Translations under genes and position numbers: made by a program
Source: Hufsiella arboris
GTDB taxonomy: Bacteria > Bacteroidota > Bacteroidia > Sphingobacteriales > Sphingobacteriaceae
Length of the DNA: 64,000 nucleotides
Assembly (NCBI RefSeq): GCF_009834875.1
Contig: NZ_WVHT01000010.1
Location: 62,001 to 126,000, forward strand
Reading direction: 5' to 3'
Part shown: piece after piece, positions 33,248-40,821 of the stretch
Position numbering within the stretch: position 1 is the stretch's first letter
Layout: each line of letters opens with the position of its first letter
Notes under the pieces: generated by a model
The model's input: only the letters and a program-made list of their open reading frames with translations
Told to the model about the DNA's origin: nothing
Database searches by the model: none

Positions 33248-35058
33248 GCAGCGTTTTCTTCAAACTTTCTCATTACCAGTAAACTCATGGGTTTCGACCA
33301 GTGAATTTTACCAGCTTCAAAACCACGGAGCATTGATTCGACTTCTGCGTTGTTTTTATAACTATTCTTCAACTGTCTATAGGCGTCATTCTCCTGCAGC
33401 CATTCCTGGAAAGGGAAGGTAAAACCCATCTTCGGCCGGTTCCAAACCTGCTCGGGAAGAAGATTTCCGAAAGCGTTGATTAGGAGATGCTTTGCGGGTT
33501 TTGCCGGATCAAACACAACCTTTTCGTCCAGGTTGTTTGCGATTTCGACTAAATTGTCATCAAGGAAGGGAACACGTATTTCAAGTCCGTGCTGCATGCT
33601 CATAAAATCAGCGTCTTTCAGCAATTGGTTTTGCATGAAATAATTCTGCTCGTACCAGGCGGCAAGCTGTCCGTTCCAGCATCCAGGTTTCAGGCTTACC
33701 GGTTCAGGCAATCCATCCAGAACTTTTTCCTGTGTGCAGCCATTGATTCCTGCTATGTTCTTAATTTGCTGCGGATTGAAAAGTCCTCTCAGGAATAGAT
33801 ATTCGTAGATACTATTCGTCGTATTTTTTAAATACCCAGCTCTTTTTAAAGCGTCTTTGCCTGTTAATGCAGCGGCAAATTGAATCGATTTACGCCATGA
33901 ACGTGCCATCGGGATTTTCTGGACACGTTTAAATGAAGGGTAGCCGCCGAAAAGTTCGTCGGCACCGATACCCGATAATACGGCTGTGAGTCCCGCGTCA
34001 TGAGCAGCCTTTGACACGAACCAGGAATTGATTCCGTCCGTAGTAGGCTGATCCATTCCATCTAAAATCTGCTGAAGATAGCGGTGAAAATCTTTCTTCG
34101 TAATTTCCGAGGATATATGTTGTCCTGGCAGTTTATCACTTACCAATTTTTGATAACTCTTTTCGGAAAAGCGAGCCTCTGGAAAATGGAGCGAAACAGT
34201 CAGTAAATTATTCCCCTGGTATTTAGCAGCTTGCAAGGCCAGGAGCGAACTGTCGATTCCGCCGCTTAAAAAAACACCGATCGAGGCATCTGAGACAAGT
34301 TGCCGCCGTATGGCGCGGTCAAGGTAATCGTCAACCAGTTGCTGAGTTTCAGCCAGGTCCGTATGTAACTTAGTATGGCTTTCTTCCTTGTAACTGCGTA
34401 AAACTGTTTCGCCCGATCTGAAATTATATTTGAGGAAATGCCCTTTCGAAAGCATAAATACATCTTTCAGCGTTGTCATTGGAGCGGGAAGATGGCCGCA
34501 GCTTAAGAACGCGGTTTTCCATTCACTCGGTTCCAGGTGAATTGGTGCTTTTTTAAAAGCTTTCACTTCGGAAGCGAATACCAGTTCCTGGTCTTTCTGA
34601 TAGTAATATAATGGCTTGATACCTTGCTGATCACGCACGAGATAAAGGCATTGTTGATTTTTATCAAGCAATCCGAAGGCAAACATACCTTTGAACATCG
34701 CAAAACAAGAGTTTCCCCATTCCTGGTAGGCATGCAGGATCACCTCTGTATCCGAGGTGCTTTTGAATTGATGCCCGATTTTTACCAGTTCACTTTTCAG
34801 TTCAGGAAAATTGTAGATCTCTCCGTTAAATACGATAGCTATTCTCTCATCGGGAGCAAACATCGGTTGATGTCCGGCCGGCGATAGATCGAGCAGCGAC
34901 AGGCGCCTATGACTAAGAGCAACCGGGAGTTCTTCGTCCGAATAATAACCGGCATCGTCCGGACCGCCGTGTGCCTGGATATCCGCCATAGCTTTAACAA
35001 ACTCGTAAAGCTGCTCTTTCGAATATTTTTTAGAAACTATTCCGGCAATTCTGCACAT
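33244..35058 (-). CDS. asnB: Glutamine-dependent asparagine synthase-like amidotransferase
   Basis: Protein of 604 residues. The N-terminal glutaminase domain has the nucleophile Cys2 (MCRIAGIV), HRRLSLLDLSPAGHQPM and IVFNGEIYNFPEL. The synthetase domain has the PPi loop GVFLSGGIDSSLLALQ and LSGIGADELFGGYPSF. AsnB converts aspartate to asparagine, but AsnB-like enzymes in exosortase-linked EPS loci are thought to amidate a sugar acid or another locus-specific substrate. It is the first gene after the 610-bp repeat gap following the antiterminator gene, and heads the biosynthetic block. Confidence 0.88.
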   Translation of the reverse strand: MCRIAGIVSKKYSKEQLYEFVKAMADIQAHGGPDDAGYYSDEELPVALSHRRLSLLDLSPAGHQPMFAPDERIAIVFNGEIYNFPELKSELVKIGHQFKSTSDTEVILHAYQEWGNSCFAMFKGMFAFGLLDKNQQCLYLVRDQQGIKPLYYYQKDQELVFASEVKAFKKAPIHLEPSEWKTAFLSCGHLPAPMTTLKDVFMLSKGHFLKYNFRSGETVLRSYKEESHTKLHTDLAETQQLVDDYLDRAIRRQLVSDASIGVFLSGGIDSSLLALQAAKYQGNNLLTVSLHFPEARFSEKSYQKLVSDKLPGQHISSEITKKDFHRYLQQILDGMDQPTTDGINSWFVSKAAHDAGLTAVLSGIGADELFGGYPSFKRVQKIPMARSWRKSIQFAAALTGKDALKRAGYLKNTTNSIYEYLFLRGLFNPQQIKNIAGINGCTQEKVLDGLPEPVSLKPGCWNGQLAAWYEQNYFMQNQLLKDADFMSMQHGLEIRVPFLDDNLVEIANNLDEKVVFDPAKPAKHLLINAFGNLLPEQVWNRPKMGFTFPFQEWLQENDAYRQLKNSYKNNAEVESMLRGFEAGKIHWSKPMSLLVMRKFEENAA

Positions 35059-35093
35059 ATTGTTTTTTATTTCGTTGTGTCATTTCGACGACC

Positions 35094-35146
35094 CGTCATT
35101 TCGACCTTAGGAGAAATCTGCCTTAGTTTAGGTAGATTCCTCGTCG
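35094..35146. repeat. CGTCATTTCGA / GGAGAAATCT palindromic unit, copy 1
   Basis: Starts CGTCATTTCGACC and contains GGAGAAATCT followed 17 bp later by AGATTCCTCGTCG, an inverted arrangement. Shares all blocks with copy 2 at 35337-35407, but its right outer arm is missing. Confidence 0.65.
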
Positions 35147-35336
35147 CCGATGTCACCCTGAGGCACTCGAAGGGTAGACGTCAGGCCCCGTAAAGACTAA
35201 TCATTCCCTAACTCCTCACGCACCACTCTTCGAGAACCTCAGAGTGACCAATCACGCGGTCCGGGCACAGCTTCGCCGCGTCAGTCCCATTTCTGACTTT
35301 TTAGAATTCTGAATCAAATCAGAACGAAGTATTATT

Positions 35337-35407
35337 CGTCATTTCGACGACAGGAGAAATCTGGCTTAGCCTGGATAGATTTCTCGTCGTACCTCCTCGA
35401 AATGACG
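35337..35407. repeat. CGTCATTTCGA...TCGAAATGACG palindromic unit, copy 2
   Basis: A 71-bp nested palindrome: outer arms CGTCATTTCGA / TCGAAATGACG and inner arms AGAAATCT / AGATTTCT. As RNA it would form a long two-part stem. It appears to be a dispersed palindromic element. Confidence 0.7.
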
Positions 35408-35452
35408 AAGATGCATTCGAAAGCCTCACTCTCGAAAACCTCATGTTGCATT

Positions 35453-35660
35453 TCTTTCGGTCTCCGGTCTCATTGCTTCCGGACCTCTCGTCTTCCGGAC
35501 TTTCAGCTTCCCAACTTCCTGTCTTTCGGACTTTCTCGTCTTCCTGACTTTCAGCTTTCCGACTTCCGGACCTCTCGTCTTCCCGACTTTTTTCAGCTTT
35601 CGGACTTTCGGACCTTCTCGTCTTCCGGACTTTCAGCTTCCCGACTTTCGGACTTCCAAA
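35453..35660. repeat. Degenerate TC-rich tandem array (CTTCCGGACTTTCAG units)
   Basis: About 200 bp of imperfect units such as TCGTCTTCCGGACTTTCAGC and CTTCCCGACTTTCGGAC. Units differ in length and spacing, so this is neither a CRISPR nor a regular minisatellite. Read on the minus strand it is purine-rich, in the untranslated stretch between the antiterminator gene and asnB. Confidence 0.6.
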
Positions 35661-35668
35661 TTTACCGC

Positions 35669-36160
35669 CTATTCTACAAACGCCGCCGGCAACTGCACAA
35701 CCACACTCTGTCCCACATGGTCGATGCGGATAAGCAGCTTCTTACGTGAAGAACGGCTGATAAGTTCACCTTTTAAGCCTTTTAAAGGGCCTGCATTGAT
35801 GATTATTTCTTCCCCTTTTTCGAACTCTCTGTCTGTCAGTTCGATATCTTCTTCGCTCGCCAGTAATAATTTCAAGGCTTCGATCTGCCGCTCCGGCATC
35901 GAGGCAATTTTCCCCGAAAAGTACAGGAAACGACATACCCCGTTTGTCATCAGCACTTCGGCGTGTTGCTTAGCATTTATATTCACAAATAAGTAGGAAG
36001 GAATTAATGGCTCATCAATCCATTTTTTCCGGTCGCTCCATTGCTTTAATGTTTTCCTCAGCGGGAGATAACTCTCGATTCCCTTCGCACTAAGCAATTC
36101 ATGTGCCCTTTTTTCCGCTCGCGGGTTTGTATATACAGGATACCACTTTTTCTCTTCCAC
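35669..36160 (-). CDS. UpxY/RfaH-like NusG-family transcription antiterminator
   Basis: Protein of 163 residues. The NGN domain begins KKWYPVYTNPRAEKRAHELL and continues to PLIPSYLFVNI. The KOW domain near residue 115 contains GEEIIINAGPLKGLKGELI. Specialised NusG paralogs of this type (UpxY in Bacteroides, RfaH in enterobacteria) ride with RNA polymerase to allow full transcription of very long polysaccharide operons. Its place near the head of a 35-kb minus-strand locus fits exactly. It follows the tyrosine-kinase gene by about 100 bp. Confidence 0.9.
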   Translation of the reverse strand: MEEKKWYPVYTNPRAEKRAHELLSAKGIESYLPLRKTLKQWSDRKKWIDEPLIPSYLFVNINAKQHAEVLMTNGVCRFLYFSGKIASMPERQIEALKLLLASEEDIELTDREFEKGEEIIINAGPLKGLKGELISRSSRKKLLIRIDHVGQSVVVQLPAAFVE

Positions 36161-36168
36161 TTTTTTTA

Positions 36169-36256
36169 GTTATCAGTTGTCAGCTTTGAGCTATCAGCCA
36201 TGAGCTATGAACCATCAACCATGAACCATCAACTATGATTTACGGTCTATCAACCA
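36169..36256. repeat. ATCAACCATGAACC-type low-complexity repeat
   Basis: Short degenerate units (AGCTATCAGCCATGAGCTATGAACCATCAACCATGAACC in two pieces) fill the gap between the kinase and antiterminator genes. The tract is simple-sequence in nature, and no gene is supported. Confidence 0.55.
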
Positions 36257-36261
36257 TTTCC

Positions 36262-38670
36262 CTATCCTCTGCTCCCCCTCTTCCAAAACTCCCACCACTT
36301 CTTATCATCCTCATAATAGCCGGCTCCCGAATATCCCGAGTAATCAGAATAGTAATACGTATTGCCGCTTCCACGTGAGTAATCAGTCGTGTAGATGTTC
36401 GCGTGTAACGCATCATCGCCAAATGCATTCAATACAATCGCGACGTTCGTCAGGCCGTATTCCCGGGAAATTCTTTCCGGTACAGAAGCTGCCCGGTTTT
36501 GCGAAATACCTGAGCGAAGCACGAACAGGTTAATGTCAGAATTCCGGATCATCGGTACCGCGTCAGAAACCAGTCCCACCGGAGCTGTGTCGAACAATAC
36601 GTAATCATAACGGTCCTGCAGGATCGCGAATAATTCAACCATTTTATCGCTGTGTAATAGCTCCGAAGGATTCGGCGGAATTGGCCCCGAGGAGATGAAA
36701 TCAATACCATGTGAAGTATTGTGTTCGATAATTTCATCCAATCCGTATTTACCCGACAGGTAATTGCTCAAGCCTTTTTTATTGTCTGTATCGAAAGCCT
36801 TATGCAGTTTTGATTTTCGCAGATCCGCTGCAACCAGTAATACTTTTTTATCGATAAGTGCAAGCGTTACGGCAAGATTAAGGGTGATAAATGATTTTCC
36901 CTCACCGGAGATTTCGGATGTTACGCAGATGATCTTGCTTTTTTTATGGCTTGCCATAAAACTAAGATTTGTGCGCACTGAACGTACTGATTCCGCAAAT
37001 ACCGATTTCGGTTTCTCTACTGATAGAACCTGCTTGCTGTTCTGGTCGATATATTCCGGGAATTTCCTGATCACTCCAATAATAGGTGTGGTGGTCAATC
37101 CTTCAACTGCTTCCTTATCATAGATGTATGGATTGAGAATACGGATTAGTAATATCAGTCCGGCACCTGCTGCCAGTCCCGCTAGTAAAGCCGAAATATA
37201 GATCTGCCGTGGCACAGGTGAAATTGGGAAGAATGAAGGTTGTGCAAGGTTTACGATCGTTGCGCCGGGAACAATTGCCGCCGCGCTGATCTGTGATTCC
37301 AGTTTTTTCTCTGAAAGATAGGAGTAGACCTTCTGGTTGATATCAAATTTGGATTGCAGGGTTGCAAACTCTTTTTGTGTTCCGGGCAGCCGGTTCAGGT
37401 TTTGATTAACCTGGGCAATCTGGGCATCAATATACCTGATGGTCTTTTGATTTCGCTCGTGCAGCGAATTGATATTATTGCGTATGGCTTGTTTGATCTC
37501 GTTAATTTGCCGGTCAAGGTCCTTTATAGGGGCCGACTCCGGGTTGAACTGCGTCAGTTTCTGTTCGCGGTTGGCGATAAGAGAATTTAATTGAGTCACA
37601 AGGCCTCCGAGCAGGGAGCCTATTTCACCTTCAAGGTCAAAATTGATCTGTATGCGCTGCTTGTTACCGGCGATCTGTGTCTCCAGTTGACGAATGCCAA
37701 GCTCGGCGATATTCAACTCTGTTTTTTGCTTTTCAAAGTCGCCTAGTTTGCCGACTGCCATTTGTGTATTGGTGTTCAGGTCAACGACATTATTTTGTGT
37801 TTTATAGCGTGCCAGGTCTGTACCGGAAGCCGCGACCTGTTCATTCAAAAATTCCAGTTGGCTGTCTATAAAGTCGATGGTCTGCTGTGCTCCCTTGCGC
37901 CGTTGGCTGGCATCGTAAGTGACGTATTCCTTCATCACAGCGTTAAGGATGTCAGCTGCAAACACCGGGTTCTGGTCGGTATTGCTTAGGTTCATCACAT
38001 TGGTGAACTTCGCTGCTTCCATGGTATTGATGCCGAATGCCCGGCCCATGAAATCGTATTTGGAATTGAACTTGAAGCTGTATTGCCCGGATGAGGGAAC
38101 CGGCGTAGTAACCCGGAAGATCATGTTTCCCTCGCTGATATCCTGCCCGTAACGATAGGTTTTATAGCTTTTTGATCCCGATACACCGAGCTTAAAGCTC
38201 GTACTGCTCACAGAACTGATGTCATATATTGCGCGGCTGAAGTTTACCGAATCCTGTTTGGCGATGTCAACTGTAAACGGTACGGTTGGATAAAGTTCCG
38301 TTGTCCGTACCCGCCCCTTAAGAAAATAAGAAACTTTGTAATTCAGCCTGCCTATTGCGTTTAATATTACATCATTCGATTTGATCACATAACTTTCCGC
38401 CTTGATCTTATCGGTAAAATTGCCCATCGACGAGTAATCGGGACTGGTACGAACGGCATTAGATAAAGCGCCTTGTTTATCATCGAATTTCAAAGACGCG
38501 AAGGTCATATATACCGGCGGTGTATACCAGATATAAAGCCAGGCTATAACCAGTGAAATGACTAAACATCCGGCGATCCAGTACCAGCGGCTGAGGAACA
38601 CCTTGATAATCTTCCAGAAATCAATACTCTGGCTGGCGGTCTTTTTTACCGTTTCAGTAGTTTGATCCAT
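36262..38670 (-). CDS. wzc: Wzc-like polysaccharide co-polymerase with BY-kinase domain
   Basis: Protein of 802 residues. The N-terminal Wzz domain has one transmembrane segment near residues 30-50 (WYWIAGCLVISLVIAWLYIW), a long periplasmic coiled-coil with a GNVR-type end (LPGTQKEFATLQSKFDINQK) and a second transmembrane segment (YISALLAGLAAGAGLILLI). The cytoplasmic BY-kinase has Walker A GEGKS at about 589-593, Walker A' VLLVAADLRKS and Walker B VLFDTAP near 692-697. The tail (about 760-786) carries nine tyrosines for autophosphorylation. It controls chain length and export with Wza. No cognate phosphatase gene is in the window. It is 2 bp downstream of wza. Confidence 0.92.
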   Translation of the reverse strand: MDQTTETVKKTASQSIDFWKIIKVFLSRWYWIAGCLVISLVIAWLYIWYTPPVYMTFASLKFDDKQGALSNAVRTSPDYSSMGNFTDKIKAESYVIKSNDVILNAIGRLNYKVSYFLKGRVRTTELYPTVPFTVDIAKQDSVNFSRAIYDISSVSSTSFKLGVSGSKSYKTYRYGQDISEGNMIFRVTTPVPSSGQYSFKFNSKYDFMGRAFGINTMEAAKFTNVMNLSNTDQNPVFAADILNAVMKEYVTYDASQRRKGAQQTIDFIDSQLEFLNEQVAASGTDLARYKTQNNVVDLNTNTQMAVGKLGDFEKQKTELNIAELGIRQLETQIAGNKQRIQINFDLEGEIGSLLGGLVTQLNSLIANREQKLTQFNPESAPIKDLDRQINEIKQAIRNNINSLHERNQKTIRYIDAQIAQVNQNLNRLPGTQKEFATLQSKFDINQKVYSYLSEKKLESQISAAAIVPGATIVNLAQPSFFPISPVPRQIYISALLAGLAAGAGLILLIRILNPYIYDKEAVEGLTTTPIIGVIRKFPEYIDQNSKQVLSVEKPKSVFAESVRSVRTNLSFMASHKKSKIICVTSEISGEGKSFITLNLAVTLALIDKKVLLVAADLRKSKLHKAFDTDNKKGLSNYLSGKYGLDEIIEHNTSHGIDFISSGPIPPNPSELLHSDKMVELFAILQDRYDYVLFDTAPVGLVSDAVPMIRNSDINLFVLRSGISQNRAASVPERISREYGLTNVAIVLNAFGDDALHANIYTTDYSRGSGNTYYYSDYSGYSGAGYYEDDKKWWEFWKRGSRG

Positions 38671-38672
38671 GC

Positions 38673-39482
38673 TTACAGGCGTGAAAATGTTAAAATAACT
38701 AAGGCAAGATTGACAATCGTCAGCAGAGGCTGAACAATGGTATTGATGTTCTGTACTTTCGAATTTAAGGCCGCCGACTTGGTAGGCTGTATATAAACGA
38801 TATCGTCATTTTGCAAAACCAGTTTCTTGCTGGCCAGGCTGTTGATATCGTTCAGGTTCACGTAAATAATTTCAGGGTTGGCACGGTCGCCGCGTATGAT
38901 CTTTACCGTCTTCGGGTCGGCAGTGGCGCTGATTCCGCCGGCTTCGCCGATAATGTCTATTAAAGTAGTATTGTCTTTAGTTAAAAGGTAGTTTCCCTGT
39001 TTGCTGAACTCGCCCAGCAGGGTTACTTTAAGGTTGACTACAGTTAGCTGGATGATAGGATTTTTTAATAGCTTTTTCTCATAGAGGTCCTGAATCTTCA
39101 TGGTCGCCTGCCTGCGGCTGAGTCCGGCTACTTCAACTTTTCCGATCGCCGGTAAATTAACGCTTCCGTCCTGTTCAACGGGATAAGTGACTGAGTTGGA
39201 GTTATTGCCAGGAGTAGCACTCGCTGTAGTGGTAGCAGCTCCTGTACTTCCGAATTCCTGGTTCTGCAGGTTTTGGATTGCAAGCAGGTCATTGGCTTTT
39301 ATTTTATACCAGCTGTCGCTTTCTCCGTGATCGTTAACTACATAAACATGTTTAATGGTATCCGTGACGAGGTCACTGGGCGCGGTGAAAAGCGCCTGTT
39401 TTTTCCTGACAGCACAGGAACTGAGAAAAACTGTGATAATGCTGAATAATAATAATGTCGTCTTAACCTTTAACCGAACCAT
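38673..39482 (-). CDS. wza: Wza-like polysaccharide export lipoprotein
   Basis: Protein of 269 residues. The signal peptide ends in a lipobox (VFLSSCAVRKK), giving an outer-membrane lipoprotein. The Poly_export domain (WYKIKANDLLAIQN, then VEQDGSVNLPAIGKVEVAGL) is followed by an SLBB domain (VTLLGEFSKQGNYLLTKDNT). A hydrophobic C-terminal helix (PLLTIVNLALVILTFSRL) probably spans the outer membrane. It forms the exit channel that docks on Wzc. First gene of the minus-strand EPS transcript, divergent from the putative exosortase substrate with about 300 bp between them. Confidence 0.92.
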   Translation of the reverse strand: MVRLKVKTTLLLFSIITVFLSSCAVRKKQALFTAPSDLVTDTIKHVYVVNDHGESDSWYKIKANDLLAIQNLQNQEFGSTGAATTTASATPGNNSNSVTYPVEQDGSVNLPAIGKVEVAGLSRRQATMKIQDLYEKKLLKNPIIQLTVVNLKVTLLGEFSKQGNYLLTKDNTTLIDIIGEAGGISATADPKTVKIIRGDRANPEIIYVNLNDINSLASKKLVLQNDDIVYIQPTKSAALNSKVQNINTIVQPLLTIVNLALVILTFSRL

Positions 39483-39781
39483 CTAAATACAAAAATTCCC
39501 CCCGCTAAGATGCTTAAAATTTTAAAATTAAGTGTTTAAAAATTTAATTTCTTGGAGCGGAACAAAAATCAAACCTTATTCGGATGCACTCTTTTAATTA
39601 CGGGAATTGTGTAGAACTGTGAATTATTTTCTCAAATTGATTAGAAGTTTCCCCTTTCGATAAAAGCTCTTTAGCGATAAAATTTAAGACGACTATGTTG
39701 ATTTGCCTTAATCAGTTTGTTAACTGATTTTTGCGAAATATTTCCACGATGGCATAAAAAATGCAGGAAGTGGGCGAGCTT
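39483..39781. promoter_or_regulatory. Divergent intergenic region between wza and the sorting-tail protein
   Basis: About 300 bp, very AT-rich, between two divergent starts. It must hold the promoters of both the EPS operon and the small secreted protein gene. No clean TAnnTTTG element was found on either strand, so a different sigma factor or an activator may be used. Confidence 0.45.
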
Positions 39782-40168
39782 ATGAAAAGATTTCTATCGG
39801 TATTCATTCTTTTCTTTTTAGTATTGCTGAGTGAAAAAGGGTTTTCGCAAACCCCTCCTCCCGCACCTGATGGCTACGTTTATTATGCAAGTTTTGTCGA
39901 TGGAAATCCTTGCGATGGGACAGGAACTGGATGTACCTATTATACATATCGCAAAAGAGTGGGAGCTAGTTGGTCATACATGGACATTGTAGCTGATTGT
40001 CCTCCTTCTGGTTATCATAATACTAATGCCGATGCCGATGGAACTCCTACTGGACCCGCAAATTTTGAACCTTGTCCTGAAACAAGTGTTCCTCTTGACA
40101 ATTATATCTACATCCTGGTTGTAATTGCTGCTGGCTTTGGTTTTTATAAACTAAAACGCATTATCTAA
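39782..40168 (+). CDS. Small secreted protein with PID-CTERM-like sorting tail, candidate exosortase substrate
   Basis: Starting at the second Met (MKRFLSVFILFFLVLLSEKG) the protein has 128 residues with a standard signal peptide ending near GFSQ. An ATG seven codons earlier is possible but would put an acidic stretch before the signal peptide. The mature part (about 80 residues) is rich in Pro, Gly and Tyr and has four Cys (NPCDG, GTGCTYY, ADCPPSG, EPCPE), probably two disulfides. The C-terminus is a tripartite sorting signal: VPLDN motif, hydrophobic helix YIYILVVIAAGFGFY, and basic end KLKRII, closely resembling PID-CTERM tails of Bacteroidota. It is divergent from wza and followed by a strong terminator. 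It is the only such tail seen in this window. Confidence 0.85.
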   Translation: MKRFLSVFILFFLVLLSEKGFSQTPPPAPDGYVYYASFVDGNPCDGTGTGCTYYTYRKRVGASWSYMDIVADCPPSGYHNTNADADGTPTGPANFEPCPETSVPLDNYIYILVVIAAGFGFYKLKRII

Positions 40169-40194
40169 GATATTTAACTAAACTTGTCATAGTT

Positions 40195-40223
40195 AACCTG
40201 CTGGGTGCCCGGCAGGTTTTTTT
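40195..40223 (+). terminator. Intrinsic terminator of the sorting-tail protein gene
   Basis: Stem AACCTGCTGG / CCGGCAGGTT with a short GTGC-type loop, followed by a run of seven T (40217-40223, partly shared with the stem). It sits 27 bp after the stop codon, a classical Rho-independent terminator, so the substrate gene is probably monocistronic. Confidence 0.85.
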
Positions 40224-40237
40224 ATGCCCTGCGTTTT

Positions 40238-40263
40238 CGTCACTGCGAGGCACAAAGCAGTCC
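40238..40263. repeat. CGTCACTGCGAGGCA repeat, intergenic copy
   Basis: Same family as 8578-8606 and 32119-32143, reading CGTCACTGCGAGGCACAAAG and then CAGTC. Confidence 0.65.
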
Positions 40264-40290
40264 CCCTTATCGCACATCATCCTTCCAATT

Positions 40291-40318
40291 CATCACGGCG
40301 AGGCAAGAAGCAGTCTCC
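40291..40318. repeat. CATCACGGCGAGGCAAGAAG repeat, diverged intergenic copy
   Basis: Second, slightly diverged copy, 53 bp after the one at 40238 and in the same orientation. Confidence 0.6.
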
Positions 40319-40481
40319 AAGCTCACCGCACGTCACGGCGTAAGCGTGGAAAGGAGAGGTCTCAAACAAATAAGCGCCATTCGAATGATCAACGTTCCGC
40401 TTTAGCATTTAGCAAAATCTATCCAGCGTTTGAGGGCGGTTAGGTGGGTGATCATTTTCAAGCCAAACGTTAAATCTACCC

Positions 40482-40513
40482 GTTCGTCTTGCTGAACTTG
40501 ATTCAGCATCTTA
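40482..40513. repeat. TTCGTCnTGCTGAACTTGATTCAGCA repeat, copy 1
   Basis: Contains the inverted repeat TGCTGAA-CTTGA-TTCAGCA and is followed by TCTTA. Near-identical to the copy at 40655-40687. Confidence 0.65.
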
Positions 40514-40654
40514 TCATGCCGGAAGGCATACAGTCGCAACCCAATTACGCGATTATGTTTGTCATCCTGAGGAACGAAGGATCCACACTTAAGACTTAAC
40601 AGTATATTCCGTTGCGTGAGGACACGCACCGGGGAATTGTGATGACTTTCTTTA

Positions 40655-40687
40655 CGTTCGTCCTGCTGAACTTAATTCAGCATCTTA
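40655..40687. repeat. TTCGTCnTGCTGAACTTAATTCAGCA repeat, copy 2
   Basis: Second copy with the same 7-bp arms TGCTGAA / TTCAGCA, in the same orientation and followed by TCTTA. Confidence 0.65.
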
Positions 40688-40821
40688 ATATTCTAATTCG
40701 AAGACTACACGGTAATAAATCTACTTGGTTCGGAAAGTCTGCCTGTCCCGTTGCATCGTTCTGATCCTGGTGTAGCGGCAAGCGATGTCAGGTACTCACC
40801 ATTTTCCATTTCCTATTCCCC

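Larger units (their letters stand above)
35059..35668. other. 610-bp gene-free, repeat-filled gap inside the EPS locus
   Basis: Between the UpxY-like gene and asnB, on the presumed transcript. It holds two palindromic units (35094-35146 and 35337-35407), a TGTCACCCTGAGGCACTCGA-type unit near 35152 and a degenerate tandem array (35453-35660). The open frames through it are low-complexity. A promoter or leader for the downstream operon may sit here, but no clear -7/-33 pair was found. Confidence 0.6.
40169..40821. other. 653-bp gene-free repeat region between the EPS locus and prfC
   Basis: After an intrinsic terminator at 40195-40223 the gap contains two CGTCACTGCGAGGCA-family units, two TGCTGAACTTGATTCAGCA-family units, a TGTCATCCTGAGGAACGAAG-type unit near 40560 and simple CCATTTCC tracts before prfC. 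The short open frames here consist of these repeats, and no gene is supported. Confidence 0.6.

Noticed and set aside
35453-35660. Repeat array as a CRISPR
   Set aside because: Units vary in length and sequence, with no constant repeat/unique spacer alternation, and no cas genes are near.
35402-35749. Plus-strand open frame through the TC-rich array
   Set aside because: It encodes a low-complexity FRTSRLPDF-type string made entirely by the tandem array and overlaps the antiterminator gene.
40205-40629. Two short open frames in the 40.2-40.6 kb gap
   Set aside because: They consist of known repeat units in both directions, have no signal or domain, and the first overlaps the terminator.
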